The position numbers and the translations under genes were made by a program. Under the pieces are notes generated by a model, which worked only from the letters and a program-made list of their open reading frames with translations, had not been told where the DNA came from and made no database searches. From Thermanaerosceptrum fracticalcis (GTDB lineage Bacteria > Bacillota > Peptococcia > DRI-13), in the NCBI RefSeq assembly GCF_000746025.2, contig NZ_CP045798.1, forward strand, positions 3,455,501 to 3,519,500: a DNA stretch of 64,000 nucleotides, written 5' to 3'. Below are positions 31,755 through 40,826 of the stretch, in pieces. Numbering within the stretch: the stretch's first letter is position 1; each line of letters starts with the position of its first letter.

Positions 31755-33038
31755 ATGATGTCCCTGTTATTGTTCGGTACGCTCCTTGTACTGCTGGTCT
31801 TAAATATTCCCATAGGGGTTGCTTTAGGCCTGTCCTCCATTACAGCCCTGGTCTTTGGCAATATGCCCACACCTCCTTTAGTTGTGGCCCAGCGCATGTT
31901 TACAGCCGTGGACTCGTTTCCCTTTATGGCTATTCCTTTCTTTATGCTGGCCGGCGGACTAATGGAAAGCGGCGGGATTTCCCGGCGTCTCATCAGCTTT
32001 GCTAAAGCCTGTGTGGGTACAGTTCCGGGGGGTCTGGGTATTATTACCATTGTAGCCTCTGCCTTTTTCGGTGCCATTTCAGGTTCAAACCCTGCCACTG
32101 TGGCGGCCATCGGGGGAATTATGATTCCGGCCATGATTAAAGCAGGATATCCCAGGGATTTTGCGGCGGCCGTGGCCGCTGCTGGGGGGACATTAGGGGT
32201 TATCATACCTCCCAGTATTCCCATGGTTACTTATGGTGTAGTGGCCAGTGTTTCTATCGGAACATTGTTTATGGCTGGTTTTATTCCAGGGGTTATCATT
32301 GCCTTATGCTTAATCGGGGTTATCTATTTTTATGCGCTAAAACTGGATTTACCCAAAGGGGAACCCACAAATTTGAAGCTGTTCGTCTCATCTTTCAAAG
32401 AAGCTATCCTGGCTCTGGTGATGCCTATTATCATCCTGGGCGGTATTTACGGCGGTGTGTTTACACCTACGGAAGCCGCTGCTGTAGCAGTAGTCTACTC
32501 ATTCATTGTCAGTATTTTTATCTACAAGGAGTTGACCATCAAAGATTTGGGCCCTGTTATTGTTAAGGCAGGGGTGAGCACATCCGTTGTACTCTTTGTG
32601 ATTGCCACATCGGCGTCCTTCTCCTGGCTGATCACCAGCGCCCAAATCCCGGCCAAGGTTACAGCGGCCATGATGAGCCTGTCTACGAATGCTGTGGTAA
32701 TTACCTTATTGATCAACCTGATTCTCTTATTCTTAGGGACCTTTTTAGAGACCCAGGCCATTATTCTTTTAGTGGCGCCCATTCTCTTGCCCTTAGCCGT
32801 GCAGTTGGGCATTGATCCCATTGTCCTGGGGATTATCATGGTTGTGAACACTTCTGTAGGGATGATAACCCCGCCTATGGCCGTTAATTTATTTGTGGCC
32901 TGCGGTATTTCCAACCTGAAAGTAGAACAAATCAGCCGCAGGATTGTGCCTTTCTTAATCATCGAAATAATTCTTGTTCTAATCCTCTCCAACTTACCCC
33001 AGATCGTTATGTTCCTGCCGAATTTGCTGGGTAAGTAA
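31755..33038 (+). CDS. dctM: TRAP transporter large membrane subunit (DctM family)
   Basis: The 427-residue transport channel of the TRAP system with about 12 membrane helices. Family features are FPFMAIPFFMLAGGLMESGG (about 56-75), GAISGSNPATVAAIGGIMIPAM (about 97 on) and ETQAIILLVAPILLP in the C-terminal half. AAAGAGGTG precedes two ATG codons (31755, 31758). Together with dctP and dctQ it would import the acid that the operon degrades. Confidence 0.93.
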   Translation: MMSLLLFGTLLVLLVLNIPIGVALGLSSITALVFGNMPTPPLVVAQRMFTAVDSFPFMAIPFFMLAGGLMESGGISRRLISFAKACVGTVPGGLGIITIVASAFFGAISGSNPATVAAIGGIMIPAMIKAGYPRDFAAAVAAAGGTLGVIIPPSIPMVTYGVVASVSIGTLFMAGFIPGVIIALCLIGVIYFYALKLDLPKGEPTNLKLFVSSFKEAILALVMPIIILGGIYGGVFTPTEAAAVAVVYSFIVSIFIYKELTIKDLGPVIVKAGVSTSVVLFVIATSASFSWLITSAQIPAKVTAAMMSLSTNAVVITLLINLILLFLGTFLETQAIILLVAPILLPLAVQLGIDPIVLGIIMVVNTSVGMITPPMAVNLFVACGISNLKVEQISRRIVPFLIIEIILVLILSNLPQIVMFLPNLLGK

Positions 33039-33079
33039 AGTCTGGCCTGTTTAATAGCAATCTGTAAAAGAGGTGTTCA

Positions 33080-34753
33080 ATGATGCGGCGCAGCCAAAGA
33101 ATTCTAACCCGTCCGGAATGGAGCATCAACAGGGCTTACTATAAAGCCATGGGCTATTCAGACACTGACCTGGAAAAACCCATGATTGGTATAGCCAATG
33201 CCTGGAGTACCACAGTGCCTGGCCATTACAACCTGCGCCAGGTGGCGGAAGCTGTAAAAGAAGGCATCAGGCAGGCGGGGGGAACCCCTGTGGAATTTGG
33301 GGTAATCGGGGCCTGTGACGGCATTGCGGAAGGCCATGAAGGCATGAGGTATATCCTGCCTACGCGGGATATTATCGCTCACAGCATTGAGCTGATGGTC
33401 CAGGCCCATCAATATGATGGCATTGTTTTACTGGGTTCCTGTGATAAAATTGTGCCCGGTATGCTGATGGCTGCGGCCAGGCTGGATCTACCCGCTATCT
33501 TCGTCAATGGGGGGCCCATGTTAGGTGGTCCTGTCCTTCATGGTCGCAAGGCAGATACCACTTCTATCATTGAAGCCGTGGGAAGGTTAAAGCAGGGGGA
33601 GATTAACGAAGAGGAATTAGTCAGGATGGAGGATTCCTGTGCGCCTACCTGTGGTTCCTGCTCCTTTTTGGGAACGGCCAACACCATGTGCTGTATTGCC
33701 GAAGCCCTGGGGATGTCTTTGACGGGGAGCGCTATGGTACCGGCAGTATATAATGACAGGTTGAAAGTAGCCCAGGAATCGGGGCGTGTTATCGTGAGCC
33801 TGGTGGAAAAAAATCTTACAGCCAGAAAAATCATTACCCGTGAGTCCATTGAAAATGCCGTCAGACTGAATGCGGCCATCGGTGGTTCGACCAATGCCGC
33901 TCTTCATCTTCCAGCTATTGCCTATGAAGCTAAAATTCCTTTGGATATGGAGCTTTTTGATATCCTCAGTCGTTCTACTCCCTTGATTGCCAAAATGAAT
34001 CCTGCTGCACCCCTCAATGTCATTGATTTCTATGAAGCAGGAGGCGTACCGGCTGTGATGGAAGAGATTGCAAATCTTTTACATACAGGTGCCATGACTG
34101 TCACCGGTAAGACCATCGGGGAAAACATTAAGGGAAGTAAATCTACCAATCCGGCGGTAATTAAAACTTTCCGGGAACCCTTTAGCCCTATGGGCGGGCT
34201 GGCTGTTCTTTATGGAAGTTTAGCCCCCAATTCTGCCGTAACCAAACCAGCGGCCATCAATCCTAATATGCTTACTTTTAAAGGGTCGGCCCGGGTTTTC
34301 GATTCGGAAGAAGAGGCCAACCAGGCTATCCTTAATAAAGCCATTAACCCCGGTGAGGTTATTGTCATTCGCTATGAAGGGCCCAAGGGCGGCCCCGGTA
34401 TGCCGGAAATGTTCAAGGCCATGAAATTGCTCTATGGTTTGGGGCTGGCGGATAAAGTAGCCCTGGTCACTGATGGTAGATTCTCCGGCACTAACAATGG
34501 ATGTTTTGTGGGCCATATCTCCCCGGAGGCGGCAGAAGGGGGACCAATAGCTTTGGTGCAAGACGGAGATTTAATTGAGATCGATATACCTGGGCGCAAA
34601 CTTGAGCTTCTGGTAGATCCCGAAGAGCTGGAGAAAAGAAAAGAGAACTGGCGTCCGGTGCCTCCCCGGGTTACGGAAGGTTATTTGTATCTTTACAGCA
34701 AACTGGCTGAGTCTGCCGATAAAGGCGCCATCATCAAGCACCGTGCTGAATAA
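33080..34753 (+). CDS. ilvD: IlvD/Edd family dehydratase (dihydroxy-acid or sugar-acid dehydratase)
   Basis: Iron-sulfur dehydratase of 557 residues. Cluster-ligand cysteines are visible in IGACDGIAEGHEGM, LLGSCDKIVPGM and APTCGSCSFLGTANTM (about 189-204); TDGRFSG (about 470) is the C-terminal signature. The length equals dihydroxy-acid dehydratase of branched-chain amino acid synthesis, and that reading cannot be excluded. Its place as last gene of the sugar-acid operon, with no other ilv gene in the window, suggests instead dehydration of an aldonic acid to a 2-keto-3-deoxy acid. It is followed by a strong terminator. Confidence 0.88.
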   Translation: MMRRSQRILTRPEWSINRAYYKAMGYSDTDLEKPMIGIANAWSTTVPGHYNLRQVAEAVKEGIRQAGGTPVEFGVIGACDGIAEGHEGMRYILPTRDIIAHSIELMVQAHQYDGIVLLGSCDKIVPGMLMAAARLDLPAIFVNGGPMLGGPVLHGRKADTTSIIEAVGRLKQGEINEEELVRMEDSCAPTCGSCSFLGTANTMCCIAEALGMSLTGSAMVPAVYNDRLKVAQESGRVIVSLVEKNLTARKIITRESIENAVRLNAAIGGSTNAALHLPAIAYEAKIPLDMELFDILSRSTPLIAKMNPAAPLNVIDFYEAGGVPAVMEEIANLLHTGAMTVTGKTIGENIKGSKSTNPAVIKTFREPFSPMGGLAVLYGSLAPNSAVTKPAAINPNMLTFKGSARVFDSEEEANQAILNKAINPGEVIVIRYEGPKGGPGMPEMFKAMKLLYGLGLADKVALVTDGRFSGTNNGCFVGHISPEAAEGGPIALVQDGDLIEIDIPGRKLELLVDPEELEKRKENWRPVPPRVTEGYLYLYSKLAESADKGAIIKHRAE

Positions 34754-34824
34754 GGGGAAAACTTATTTGGCAGGAAGGGTGGCAAACCCATGATGGCCAG
34801 TGGTATACTTTTGTATATGAAGGA

Positions 34825-34861
34825 AGGCCCGGGACGAATACTGAAAAGTATCCCGGGTCTT
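34825..34861 (+). terminator. Terminator of the sugar-acid operon
   Basis: The GC-rich stem AGGCCCGGGA / TCCCGGGTCT encloses a smaller ATAC/GTAT stem with a GAAA-containing loop; a short TTAT tract follows. Confidence 0.75.
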
Positions 34862-34907
34862 ATGCTGTACAAAGATTAGATTAAAGACAGAGGTGACACT
34901 GTGTAAA

Positions 34908-35819
34908 ATGGATTCCGGCTTAATCCAATTTGTTGTAGAATCAGACAGGGAAGAGATGGCCCTGGGCGATTATCTTCACAATGTAAAACACATTTCGGCC
35001 AAAGCCCTGACCAGGTTAAAGCATCACGGCCAGGTTTTAGTCAATAATGAGCTCTTCCTCCTCAAGGACAGGATTAAAGCGGGAGACCGTATATCCCTCA
35101 TCTATCCCCCTCAGCACGCCAGTGAATACTTGCAGCCGGAATACCTTCCCTTTAACATTATTTATGAAGATCAGGATGTGCTGGTGGTAAACAAGGAGGC
35201 AGGCCTTTGTGTCCATCCCACCAAAGGCCACCCCTGCGGGACCCTGGCTAATGGTATCCTGTATCACTGGGAGGCCAAAGGAGAAAGGGCCTATGTCCAT
35301 TTTGTCAATCGCCTGGATAAAGACACTTCCGGGCTGGTGCTGGTGGCCAAGCATACTTACAGTGCCCAGCAGCTTTTTCGCCAGCAAAGGAAGGGAATGA
35401 TTTCCCGGCGATATCTCGGTTTGGTGAAAGGTGTAATAACGGAAAAATCAGGTACAATTAACTTACCCATTGGACGCCTGCCGGGAAAAACCACCAAGCG
35501 CATCATTTCCCCGGAGGGACTGCCTGCAGTCACCCATTTTCAGGTGGTAGAAATCATCAACGGTTATACGTTGTTAAAATTAACCCTGGAAACAGGCAGG
35601 ACTCATCAAATCCGGGTCCATTTGAGCCATCTGGGCTATCCTTTAGTAGGAGATGAGCTTTACGGGGGCGAAAGCTTCCTGGCCAGACGGCAGCTGCTCC
35701 ATGCCTTTTGCTTAACCTTTACCCACCCCCGTTCAGGCGAAGAACTTAAGTTTAGTGTTCCTTGGCCAAAGGATATGGACCATATCATAAACAAACTTAA
35801 GAATAACATAATGAAATAA
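34908..35819 (+). CDS. RluA-family pseudouridine synthase
   Basis: Isomerises uridine to pseudouridine in rRNA or tRNA. The 303 residues contain an N-terminal S4-like RNA-binding segment (about 15-70) and the catalytic domain with the signature HFVNRLDKDTSGLVLVAK (about 131-148), whose Asp is catalytic, and the C-terminal LETGRTHQIRVHLSHLGYPLVGD. This is the RluD/YhcT-type arrangement; the exact target cannot be told. ATG 34908 is chosen; a GTG at 34893 overlaps the AGAGGTG ribosome binding site and is less likely. Confidence 0.92.
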   Translation: MDSGLIQFVVESDREEMALGDYLHNVKHISAKALTRLKHHGQVLVNNELFLLKDRIKAGDRISLIYPPQHASEYLQPEYLPFNIIYEDQDVLVVNKEAGLCVHPTKGHPCGTLANGILYHWEAKGERAYVHFVNRLDKDTSGLVLVAKHTYSAQQLFRQQRKGMISRRYLGLVKGVITEKSGTINLPIGRLPGKTTKRIISPEGLPAVTHFQVVEIINGYTLLKLTLETGRTHQIRVHLSHLGYPLVGDELYGGESFLARRQLLHAFCLTFTHPRSGEELKFSVPWPKDMDHIINKLKNNIMK

Positions 35820-35849
35820 GTGTAAAGAGTATGTACAATTGTCGAATAA

Positions 35850-35858
35850 TGTTATAAT
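35850..35858 (+). promoter_or_regulatory. Extended -10 promoter of the membrane protein gene
   Basis: TGTTATAAT is an extended -10 element about 50 bp before the start at 35907. No good -35 box is seen; TTGTCGAAT lies just upstream. Confidence 0.4.
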
Positions 35859-35906
35859 AGCATTACATTGATGTTACTATATCCTGGTTATAAGATAGAG
35901 GAGACT

Positions 35907-37262
35907 ATGGCAAAATTTCTACAAACACATGGACGCCAGCTGCTGCACTTAGCTTTTTTTGTGGTATACTTAGCTTCCGTTATTACAAAAATACCTGTCT
36001 TAAACGTCATGCTGGCTATATTCTTACTGCTGTTAGTAGGACAAGCCGTGTTCGGTGCTTCTTCCTCGAACCAAAAGGTCTCGATGGCGTTATTCGCCCT
36101 GGGGGGCGCAAGCCTGGCCTTCGCGGGAGCTCCTTTCACAGACTGGCTCACGGCTTTAACTTTTAATGCCGGATTAGTCGCTTTGTTTGTGGCGCTGCCT
36201 TTCTTTTCCTTTTTGCTTTATTACGAAGATTATCAACAAGCCATTACGGATTTTTTCCAGAAATATGTCAGGGGGAAATCCGGTTTTAATATTCTTACGG
36301 CCTGGCTCTCCTTCATTCTCGGTGCCATTTTAAACCTGGCAGGTGTTCATATGTTATATCATCTCCTGGAGAAAAACGCCGGTGATTTTGAGAATAGAAC
36401 AGGTTTTTACCAGGCTTTGGTGAGGGGAAATCTGGCCGGGGTGTTTTGGGCACCCAATTTCATGTCGGTAGCCGTTGTCTTGCAATATGTCCATATATCC
36501 TGGTTAAAAATTGCTCCCATGGGAGTTTTACTTTCTGTCTTGATGTTACTTTTTATTTCCCTTCTATTTATCATTGGTAATCGAAGGAATCAAACAAAAG
36601 CTTTTACGCAACCGAAACCTCTAGAATTTTCCTGGAAACCGCTGTTACATCTCTTAGTTGTTTATTTCGGCTTAATTTTTATGGTTAGTCTCTTTAATAT
36701 TTTTACGCCCTATAAAATTCTTACGATTGTACCATTGGTCGCTTTGATCTACCCTCTGTTGTTAGCCCTTATCCAAAAGAAAATGGGTATTTACCTAAAA
36801 CAGCTGGACCATTATTACCATTGTTCCCTGCTCAAGCTTAAGAATGAGGTTCTGCTCTTTGCTTCCGTAGGTTTTTTCGGTAAAGCCCTGGACATTACAG
36901 GCATAGGGGCTAAAGTTTCTGAGTATATACCTCTTGAGCAGGTTTCTCTTCCCGCGCTGGCTGTGTTTATTGTTATTTCCGGTATGGGTATTTTATCTTT
37001 AATAGGTATTCATCCCGTGGTAGCTATCTCTGCTTTGGCTGCTACCATAGGCTACAATACCCTGGGAATCTCTCCCCGGGCTTATGCTTATACATTGCTG
37101 TTAGGATATGCCGTTGCGGTGATGGCCTCGCCTTTTTCCGGGATGTCCCTGGTCATGTCAGGATTAACCGGGGAAAATCCCTGGAATGCCGTACCACGTT
37201 TTAATATTCTGTTTGCCCTGGCCGTCACTTTCGTGTATTCAATAATTTTACCCTTCATATGA
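35907..37262 (+). CDS. Polytopic membrane protein, putative permease
   Basis: A 451-residue protein with about 11-12 hydrophobic helices and short loops. Its internal pattern, two halves each containing a small-residue-rich segment (for example GMGILSLIGIHPVVAIS and ASPFSGMSLVMSG), resembles ion-transporter (IT) superfamily permeases such as DctM-, ArsB- or citrate-type carriers, but I cannot assign a family. GAGGAG before ATG 35907 fixes the start; the frame itself opens at 35868. Flanked by a pseudouridine synthase and a terminator, it is probably monocistronic. Confidence 0.75.
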   Translation: MAKFLQTHGRQLLHLAFFVVYLASVITKIPVLNVMLAIFLLLLVGQAVFGASSSNQKVSMALFALGGASLAFAGAPFTDWLTALTFNAGLVALFVALPFFSFLLYYEDYQQAITDFFQKYVRGKSGFNILTAWLSFILGAILNLAGVHMLYHLLEKNAGDFENRTGFYQALVRGNLAGVFWAPNFMSVAVVLQYVHISWLKIAPMGVLLSVLMLLFISLLFIIGNRRNQTKAFTQPKPLEFSWKPLLHLLVVYFGLIFMVSLFNIFTPYKILTIVPLVALIYPLLLALIQKKMGIYLKQLDHYYHCSLLKLKNEVLLFASVGFFGKALDITGIGAKVSEYIPLEQVSLPALAVFIVISGMGILSLIGIHPVVAISALAATIGYNTLGISPRAYAYTLLLGYAVAVMASPFSGMSLVMSGLTGENPWNAVPRFNILFALAVTFVYSIILPFI

Positions 37263-37285
37263 GATGAAAAATATGGCAGAATAGT

Positions 37286-37315
37286 AATAGACCTTCCGCT
37301 GGGAAGGTCTATTTA
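37286..37315 (+). terminator. Terminator after the putative permease
   Basis: The perfect stem AATAGACCTTCC / GGAAGGTCTATT with a short loop is followed by TAATATCT. Confidence 0.75.
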
Positions 37316-37338
37316 ATATCTGTTTGGGAGGAACTTCA

Positions 37339-38307
37339 ATGAGTAACATCATCGAGGTCCAGGACCTGGTTAAGGAATTTTCCGGTGTCAAAGCTGTAAA
37401 CGGGATAAGTTTTGAGGTTTCCCGGGGGGAAATCTTTGGTTTCCTGGGACCCAACGGAGCAGGTAAGTCTACAACCATGAAGATACTGGCCACCCTGCTA
37501 AAGCCTACCTCCGGTTACGCTGTCTTGAACGGGCTTGACATCAGGGCAAATCCCCAGGGTGTCCGCCAGTCCATTGGTATGGTCTTTCAGGAAACGACCC
37601 TTGATGAAAAACTGACGGCCAGGGAAAACCTCATGTTTCACGGGCTCTTATATAACATTCCCGGCAAGGCTTTGCGGGAAAGAATGACTAAAGTCCTGGG
37701 TATGGTGGAATTAACAGAGCGCCAGGATTCCCTGGTCCGTACTTTTTCGGGAGGAATGAAAAGGAGACTGGAGATTGCCCGGGGATTGATTCACTATCCC
37801 AAGGTCCTTTTTCTGGATGAGCCTACTGTGGGACTGGATCCTCAGACAAGGTCCCATATCTGGGAATATATCCACGATCTTAGAAAACGCGAAGGACTGA
37901 CCATTTTTTTAACCACTCACTATATGGATGAGGCGGAAAACTGCGACCGCATTGCCATTATTGACCACGGGCAAATTGTGGCACTGGATACTCCTGCCGG
38001 TTTAAAGGCTCAAGTGGGCGGGGATTTGATCAGAATGGTAGTCAAAGATAAACACAGGATCAAGGAACTGCTGCAAGAAGAATTTTCCCTCAGCGCCCAG
38101 GAGTTTGGTGAGGAAGTACAAATAGAAACAGGGAACGGGGAGGAATTTATCCCTATTTTAATCAGTAAGTTTCCGGGACAGATTCAGGCCATTAGTCTAA
38201 GTCAACCTACCCTGGATGATGTTTTCCTTAAATTAACGGGTCGGGAGATCCGGGAAGAATTCGTTAACAGTAAATGGCTGGGTAAAGGACGGAGGTGGAG
38301 AAGGTGA
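37339..38307 (+). CDS. ABC transporter ATP-binding protein (DrrA-like)
   Basis: ATPase of an ABC-2 exporter, 322 residues: Walker A GPNGAGKST (about 39-47), signature SGGMKRRLEIARG (about 138-150), Walker B VLFLDEPTVGLD (about 158-169) and the switch histidine in TTHYMDEAE (about 193-201). The extended C-terminal region (about 230-322) is typical of the DrrA/daunorubicin resistance group. Start at ATG 37339 after GGGAGGA; an upstream in-frame TTG is rejected. The stop overlaps the permease start by 4 bases. Confidence 0.93.
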   Translation: MSNIIEVQDLVKEFSGVKAVNGISFEVSRGEIFGFLGPNGAGKSTTMKILATLLKPTSGYAVLNGLDIRANPQGVRQSIGMVFQETTLDEKLTARENLMFHGLLYNIPGKALRERMTKVLGMVELTERQDSLVRTFSGGMKRRLEIARGLIHYPKVLFLDEPTVGLDPQTRSHIWEYIHDLRKREGLTIFLTTHYMDEAENCDRIAIIDHGQIVALDTPAGLKAQVGGDLIRMVVKDKHRIKELLQEEFSLSAQEFGEEVQIETGNGEEFIPILISKFPGQIQAISLSQPTLDDVFLKLTGREIREEFVNSKWLGKGRRWRR

Positions 38308-39086
38308 CGAGGGAACTTAAAGCAATTTATGTGATATGGCTCAGGGATGTGCTACGCTTTGTCAGGGAAAAACCCCGTATCATAGGCATGATTGGACAGC
38401 CGCTTCTTTACCTGTTAATCATGGGTAACGGGCTCTCCGCCGCTTTACGTCTCAATGATGCCCCTCCCGGTTTCAGTTATTTAGAGTTTATGTATCCCGG
38501 AATTATCGGGATGTCTGTCCTCTTCACTTCTGTTTATTCGGCTATTTCTATTGTTTGGGACAGGGAATTCGGGTTTCTCAAGGAAGTACTGGTGGCTCCC
38601 GTCCCCCGCTGGGCTGTGGCTGTAGGTAAAGCTTTGGGGGGAAGCACTATCTCCATGCTTCAGGCCACTATTCTCCTTATGATAGCACCATTTCTCGGGA
38701 TTAAACTTACAGCGGGTACTGTCCTCTCCCTCTGGTGTGTTTTATTTATCATTGCTTTTTCCTTAACTTCTTTGGGTATTATTATTGCGTCACGGATGGA
38801 ATCAATGGAAGGTTTTCAGATGATCATGAACTTCCTGGTAATGCCCCTCTTTTTCTTAAGCGGTGCCATGTTTCCCCTTAGGGGGGTTCAACCCTGGATG
38901 GAAAGCCTTATGCGTATCGACCCCCTCACTTACGGGGTTGATGCCATCCGCAATATCTTTTTTGCCCAGTCTCCTTACAGGGATATTATGGTTCAGTTTT
39001 CACTCGGAACCGATTTGCTGGTCATCAGCGGGATGGCCGTTGTTTTTATTCTTTTGGCAGCTTACTCCTTTTCTCATGCCAAGTAA
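38304..39086 (+). CDS. ABC-2 type transporter permease (DrrB-like)
   Basis: Membrane partner of the preceding ATPase, 260 residues with six hydrophobic helices (about 25-250) and the ABC-2 signature near FLVMPLFFLSGAMFPLRGVQP (split here by function: MPLFFLSGAMFPL is the conserved core). The GTG at 38304 overlaps the TGA of the ATPase gene (GTGA) and is spaced 7 nt from GGAGGTG; the frame also holds GTG 38295. The pair resembles drug or polyketide exporters; the substrate is unknown. Confidence 0.9.
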   Translation: MTRELKAIYVIWLRDVLRFVREKPRIIGMIGQPLLYLLIMGNGLSAALRLNDAPPGFSYLEFMYPGIIGMSVLFTSVYSAISIVWDREFGFLKEVLVAPVPRWAVAVGKALGGSTISMLQATILLMIAPFLGIKLTAGTVLSLWCVLFIIAFSLTSLGIIIASRMESMEGFQMIMNFLVMPLFFLSGAMFPLRGVQPWMESLMRIDPLTYGVDAIRNIFFAQSPYRDIMVQFSLGTDLLVISGMAVVFILLAAYSFSHAK

Positions 39087-39167
39087 TGGCTACGCAAATT
39101 TCTACTTAACTCTCCAGCGTTTTTTCGTTATACTAAAGGAGTGAGTCTCTAACTTTCTAGGAAAGCG

Positions 39168-39695
39168 GTGTTGACTATTAACACACTGAGCAAGGAAATC
39201 AAAGAATGGATCATGACTATCCTTTTGGCAGTAGTGCTTGTGTTAATCATTAGAACTTTCGTAATGGACAGCCGGATTGTACCGACTACCTCCATGGTAC
39301 CGACCATTATGCCCCAGGATAGATTGTTTGTCGAAAAGATAACCTACCGGTTTAGCGGCCTTCACCGGGGAGAAGTCATTGTCTTTAAACCTCCGGCCCA
39401 ATCCGGCTTAAAAGAAGATTTAATTAAGAGGTTAATCGGGCTGCCCGGAGATACCATAGAAGTAAAAAACGGTAAACTCTATGTTAACGATGTAGCCCAA
39501 AATGAGCCATACCTGGCTGAACCCATTCAGTATTCCTTAAAGAAAGTCACGGTGCCGGAGAGCAAACTCTTCGTCCTAGGGGACAACCGCAACAGGTCTT
39601 ATGATTCCCATGAGTGGGGGTTTGTGGACATTACCAGTGTGAAAGGTAAAGCCTTCGTCACCTATTGGCCCCTCCACAGGTTTAAAGTCTGGTAA
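39168..39695 (+). CDS. lepB: Signal peptidase I
   Basis: Membrane-bound serine protease that removes signal peptides from secreted proteins. The 175 residues have one N-terminal membrane helix (about 13-32), the nucleophile in TTSMVPT (Ser42), the general base in DLIKRLIGLPGD (Lys87) and the C-terminal GDNRNRSYDSHEWG box. The length matches Gram-positive SipS-type enzymes. The start is GTG 39168, or the TTG directly after it. A strong hairpin follows. Confidence 0.95.
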   Translation: MLTINTLSKEIKEWIMTILLAVVLVLIIRTFVMDSRIVPTTSMVPTIMPQDRLFVEKITYRFSGLHRGEVIVFKPPAQSGLKEDLIKRLIGLPGDTIEVKNGKLYVNDVAQNEPYLAEPIQYSLKKVTVPESKLFVLGDNRNRSYDSHEWGFVDITSVKGKAFVTYWPLHRFKVW

Positions 39696-39711
39696 TAGAA
39701 AACACGAGCTG

Positions 39712-39750
39712 TTCGACTTCCGATATCCGTTATCGGACTTCGAATAATTA
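39712..39750 (-). repeat. Dispersed ~40-bp repeat, copy 2
   Basis: The reverse complement of this stretch, beginning TAATTATTCGAAGTCCG, aligns along its length with 8380-8420. Within it TCCGAT and ATCGGA form a small inverted repeat. It lies between lepB and its terminator. Confidence 0.5.
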
Positions 39751-39781
39751 GTTTTATACTTTTTTCGAACGACGGGACTAA

Positions 39782-39820
39782 AAAGAGAGTGGCGCAGTTC
39801 AACTGTGGCACTCTCTTATC
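39782..39820. terminator. Bidirectional terminator between lepB and the GntR regulator
   Basis: The stem AAGAGAGTG / CACTCTCTT is extended by an inner CAGTT/AACTG stem; A- and T-rich flanks on both sides suit the two convergent genes. Confidence 0.82.
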
Positions 39821-39825
39821 TTTTA

Positions 39826-40542
39826 TCACTTATTAAAATCTATGGTTTCCATCATTTGCTTTTCCACACCTAAAAGGTGGTCATACATCCTCTCCCTGGC
39901 CAGGCGGGGGTTAGAGGCAGCGATGGCATCGTAAATTCCCTTATGTTCTTTATAAAGTCTTTCCGGAGTACCGGGGGTTAAATACAGGCGCTGCCGGCTG
40001 GTTCTCAGGCTCTGTTTCATAGTATCGGAGATGGTGTTCATTAAACGCAGCAAAATGGAATTATGGGCCGCTACGGCTATGGCAAAATGAAACTTATGGT
40101 CAGCCTCTTCCCCCAGTTTGTTCTGTTCCAGGTCGAGTTTCATTTGTTTTAGGGACTCTCCCATGATCTCAATTTCTTCCGGTGTACCCCGTTCGGCGGC
40201 CAGACCTGCTGTTTCTACTTCGAGAATTTTCCGTACTTCCAGGAGTTCCATAACAGTATCCTTTTCGATAGAAAGAATCAGAGCCAAGGGACCGATAATA
40301 GAATCTACAGTGGTTTGCCTGATAAAGGTTCCTTCACCGGGCCTTACTTCAATGAGGCCCATGATTTCCAGGGCGCTGAGAGCTTCCCGGACCGAAGCCC
40401 GACTGACTTTTAACTGCTCCGATAGTTCTCTTTCGGATAAGAGCTTGTCTCCAGGAGCCAGGTTACCTGAGTTAATCAAGTGGCGAATTTGTTCCACGAT
40501 TTCTTCATAAATCTTCTTCGTCTTAATAGGCTTAAAGTCCAT
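39826..40542 (-). CDS. GntR/FadR-family transcriptional regulator
   Basis: A 238-residue repressor-type regulator: an N-terminal winged helix (about 5-75) with LLSERELSEQLKVSRASVREAL (recognition helix) and VRPGEGTFI, followed by a helical FCD ligand domain (about 90-230) whose Asp/His residues (for example DHKFHFAIA) would bind a metal and an organic acid. The frame extends to 40557, but GGAGG on the minus strand is spaced for ATG 40542. FadR-type regulators control acid and fatty-acid pathways; the targets here are unknown, and the divergent gene is a ProC-like reductase. Confidence 0.9.
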   Translation of the reverse strand: MDFKPIKTKKIYEEIVEQIRHLINSGNLAPGDKLLSERELSEQLKVSRASVREALSALEIMGLIEVRPGEGTFIRQTTVDSIIGPLALILSIEKDTVMELLEVRKILEVETAGLAAERGTPEEIEIMGESLKQMKLDLEQNKLGEEADHKFHFAIAVAAHNSILLRLMNTISDTMKQSLRTSRQRLYLTPGTPERLYKEHKGIYDAIAASNPRLARERMYDHLLGVEKQMMETIDFNK

Positions 40543-40624
40543 GATGCCAGCCTCCATTTATGATAATGTTAAAAAAGTATTCCGCTTAAATCAGAATTAT
40601 ATCCCTTATTATATACCAAAAACC

Positions 40625-40656
40625 GAAGAACGTGGGAGAGGCTGCCCACGTTCTTC
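40625..40656. terminator. Perfect hairpin in the divergent promoter region
   Basis: GAAGAACGTGGG pairs perfectly with CCCACGTTCTTC over 12 bp around an 8-nt loop. Both flanking genes point away from it, so it is not an ordinary gene terminator; it may end a short transcript or act as a binding site. Confidence 0.5.
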
Positions 40657-40826
40657 TACTATAATCTTATCTATTTCTTTAAGATATCCTCATCCTTATT
40701 AAAAATATACCAGTTATGGTAAGACTGTCTCTTTCCATTGACGGCCCAGGCAGGGCTTTTGTTGCCTTAGGACCTTAGAAAGAGATATACTTTTATATGA
40801 AAAGGGCAAAGGAGGAGAGACCGGAA

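Noticed and set aside
34770-34790. TTGGCAGGAAGGGTGGC as a -24/-12 promoter
   Set aside because: No TTGC at -12 and the GG to GC distance is wrong.
35840-35846. TGTCGAA resembling a Spo0A box upstream of the putative permease
   Set aside because: A 7-mer is expected several times by chance in a window of this size; no further support.
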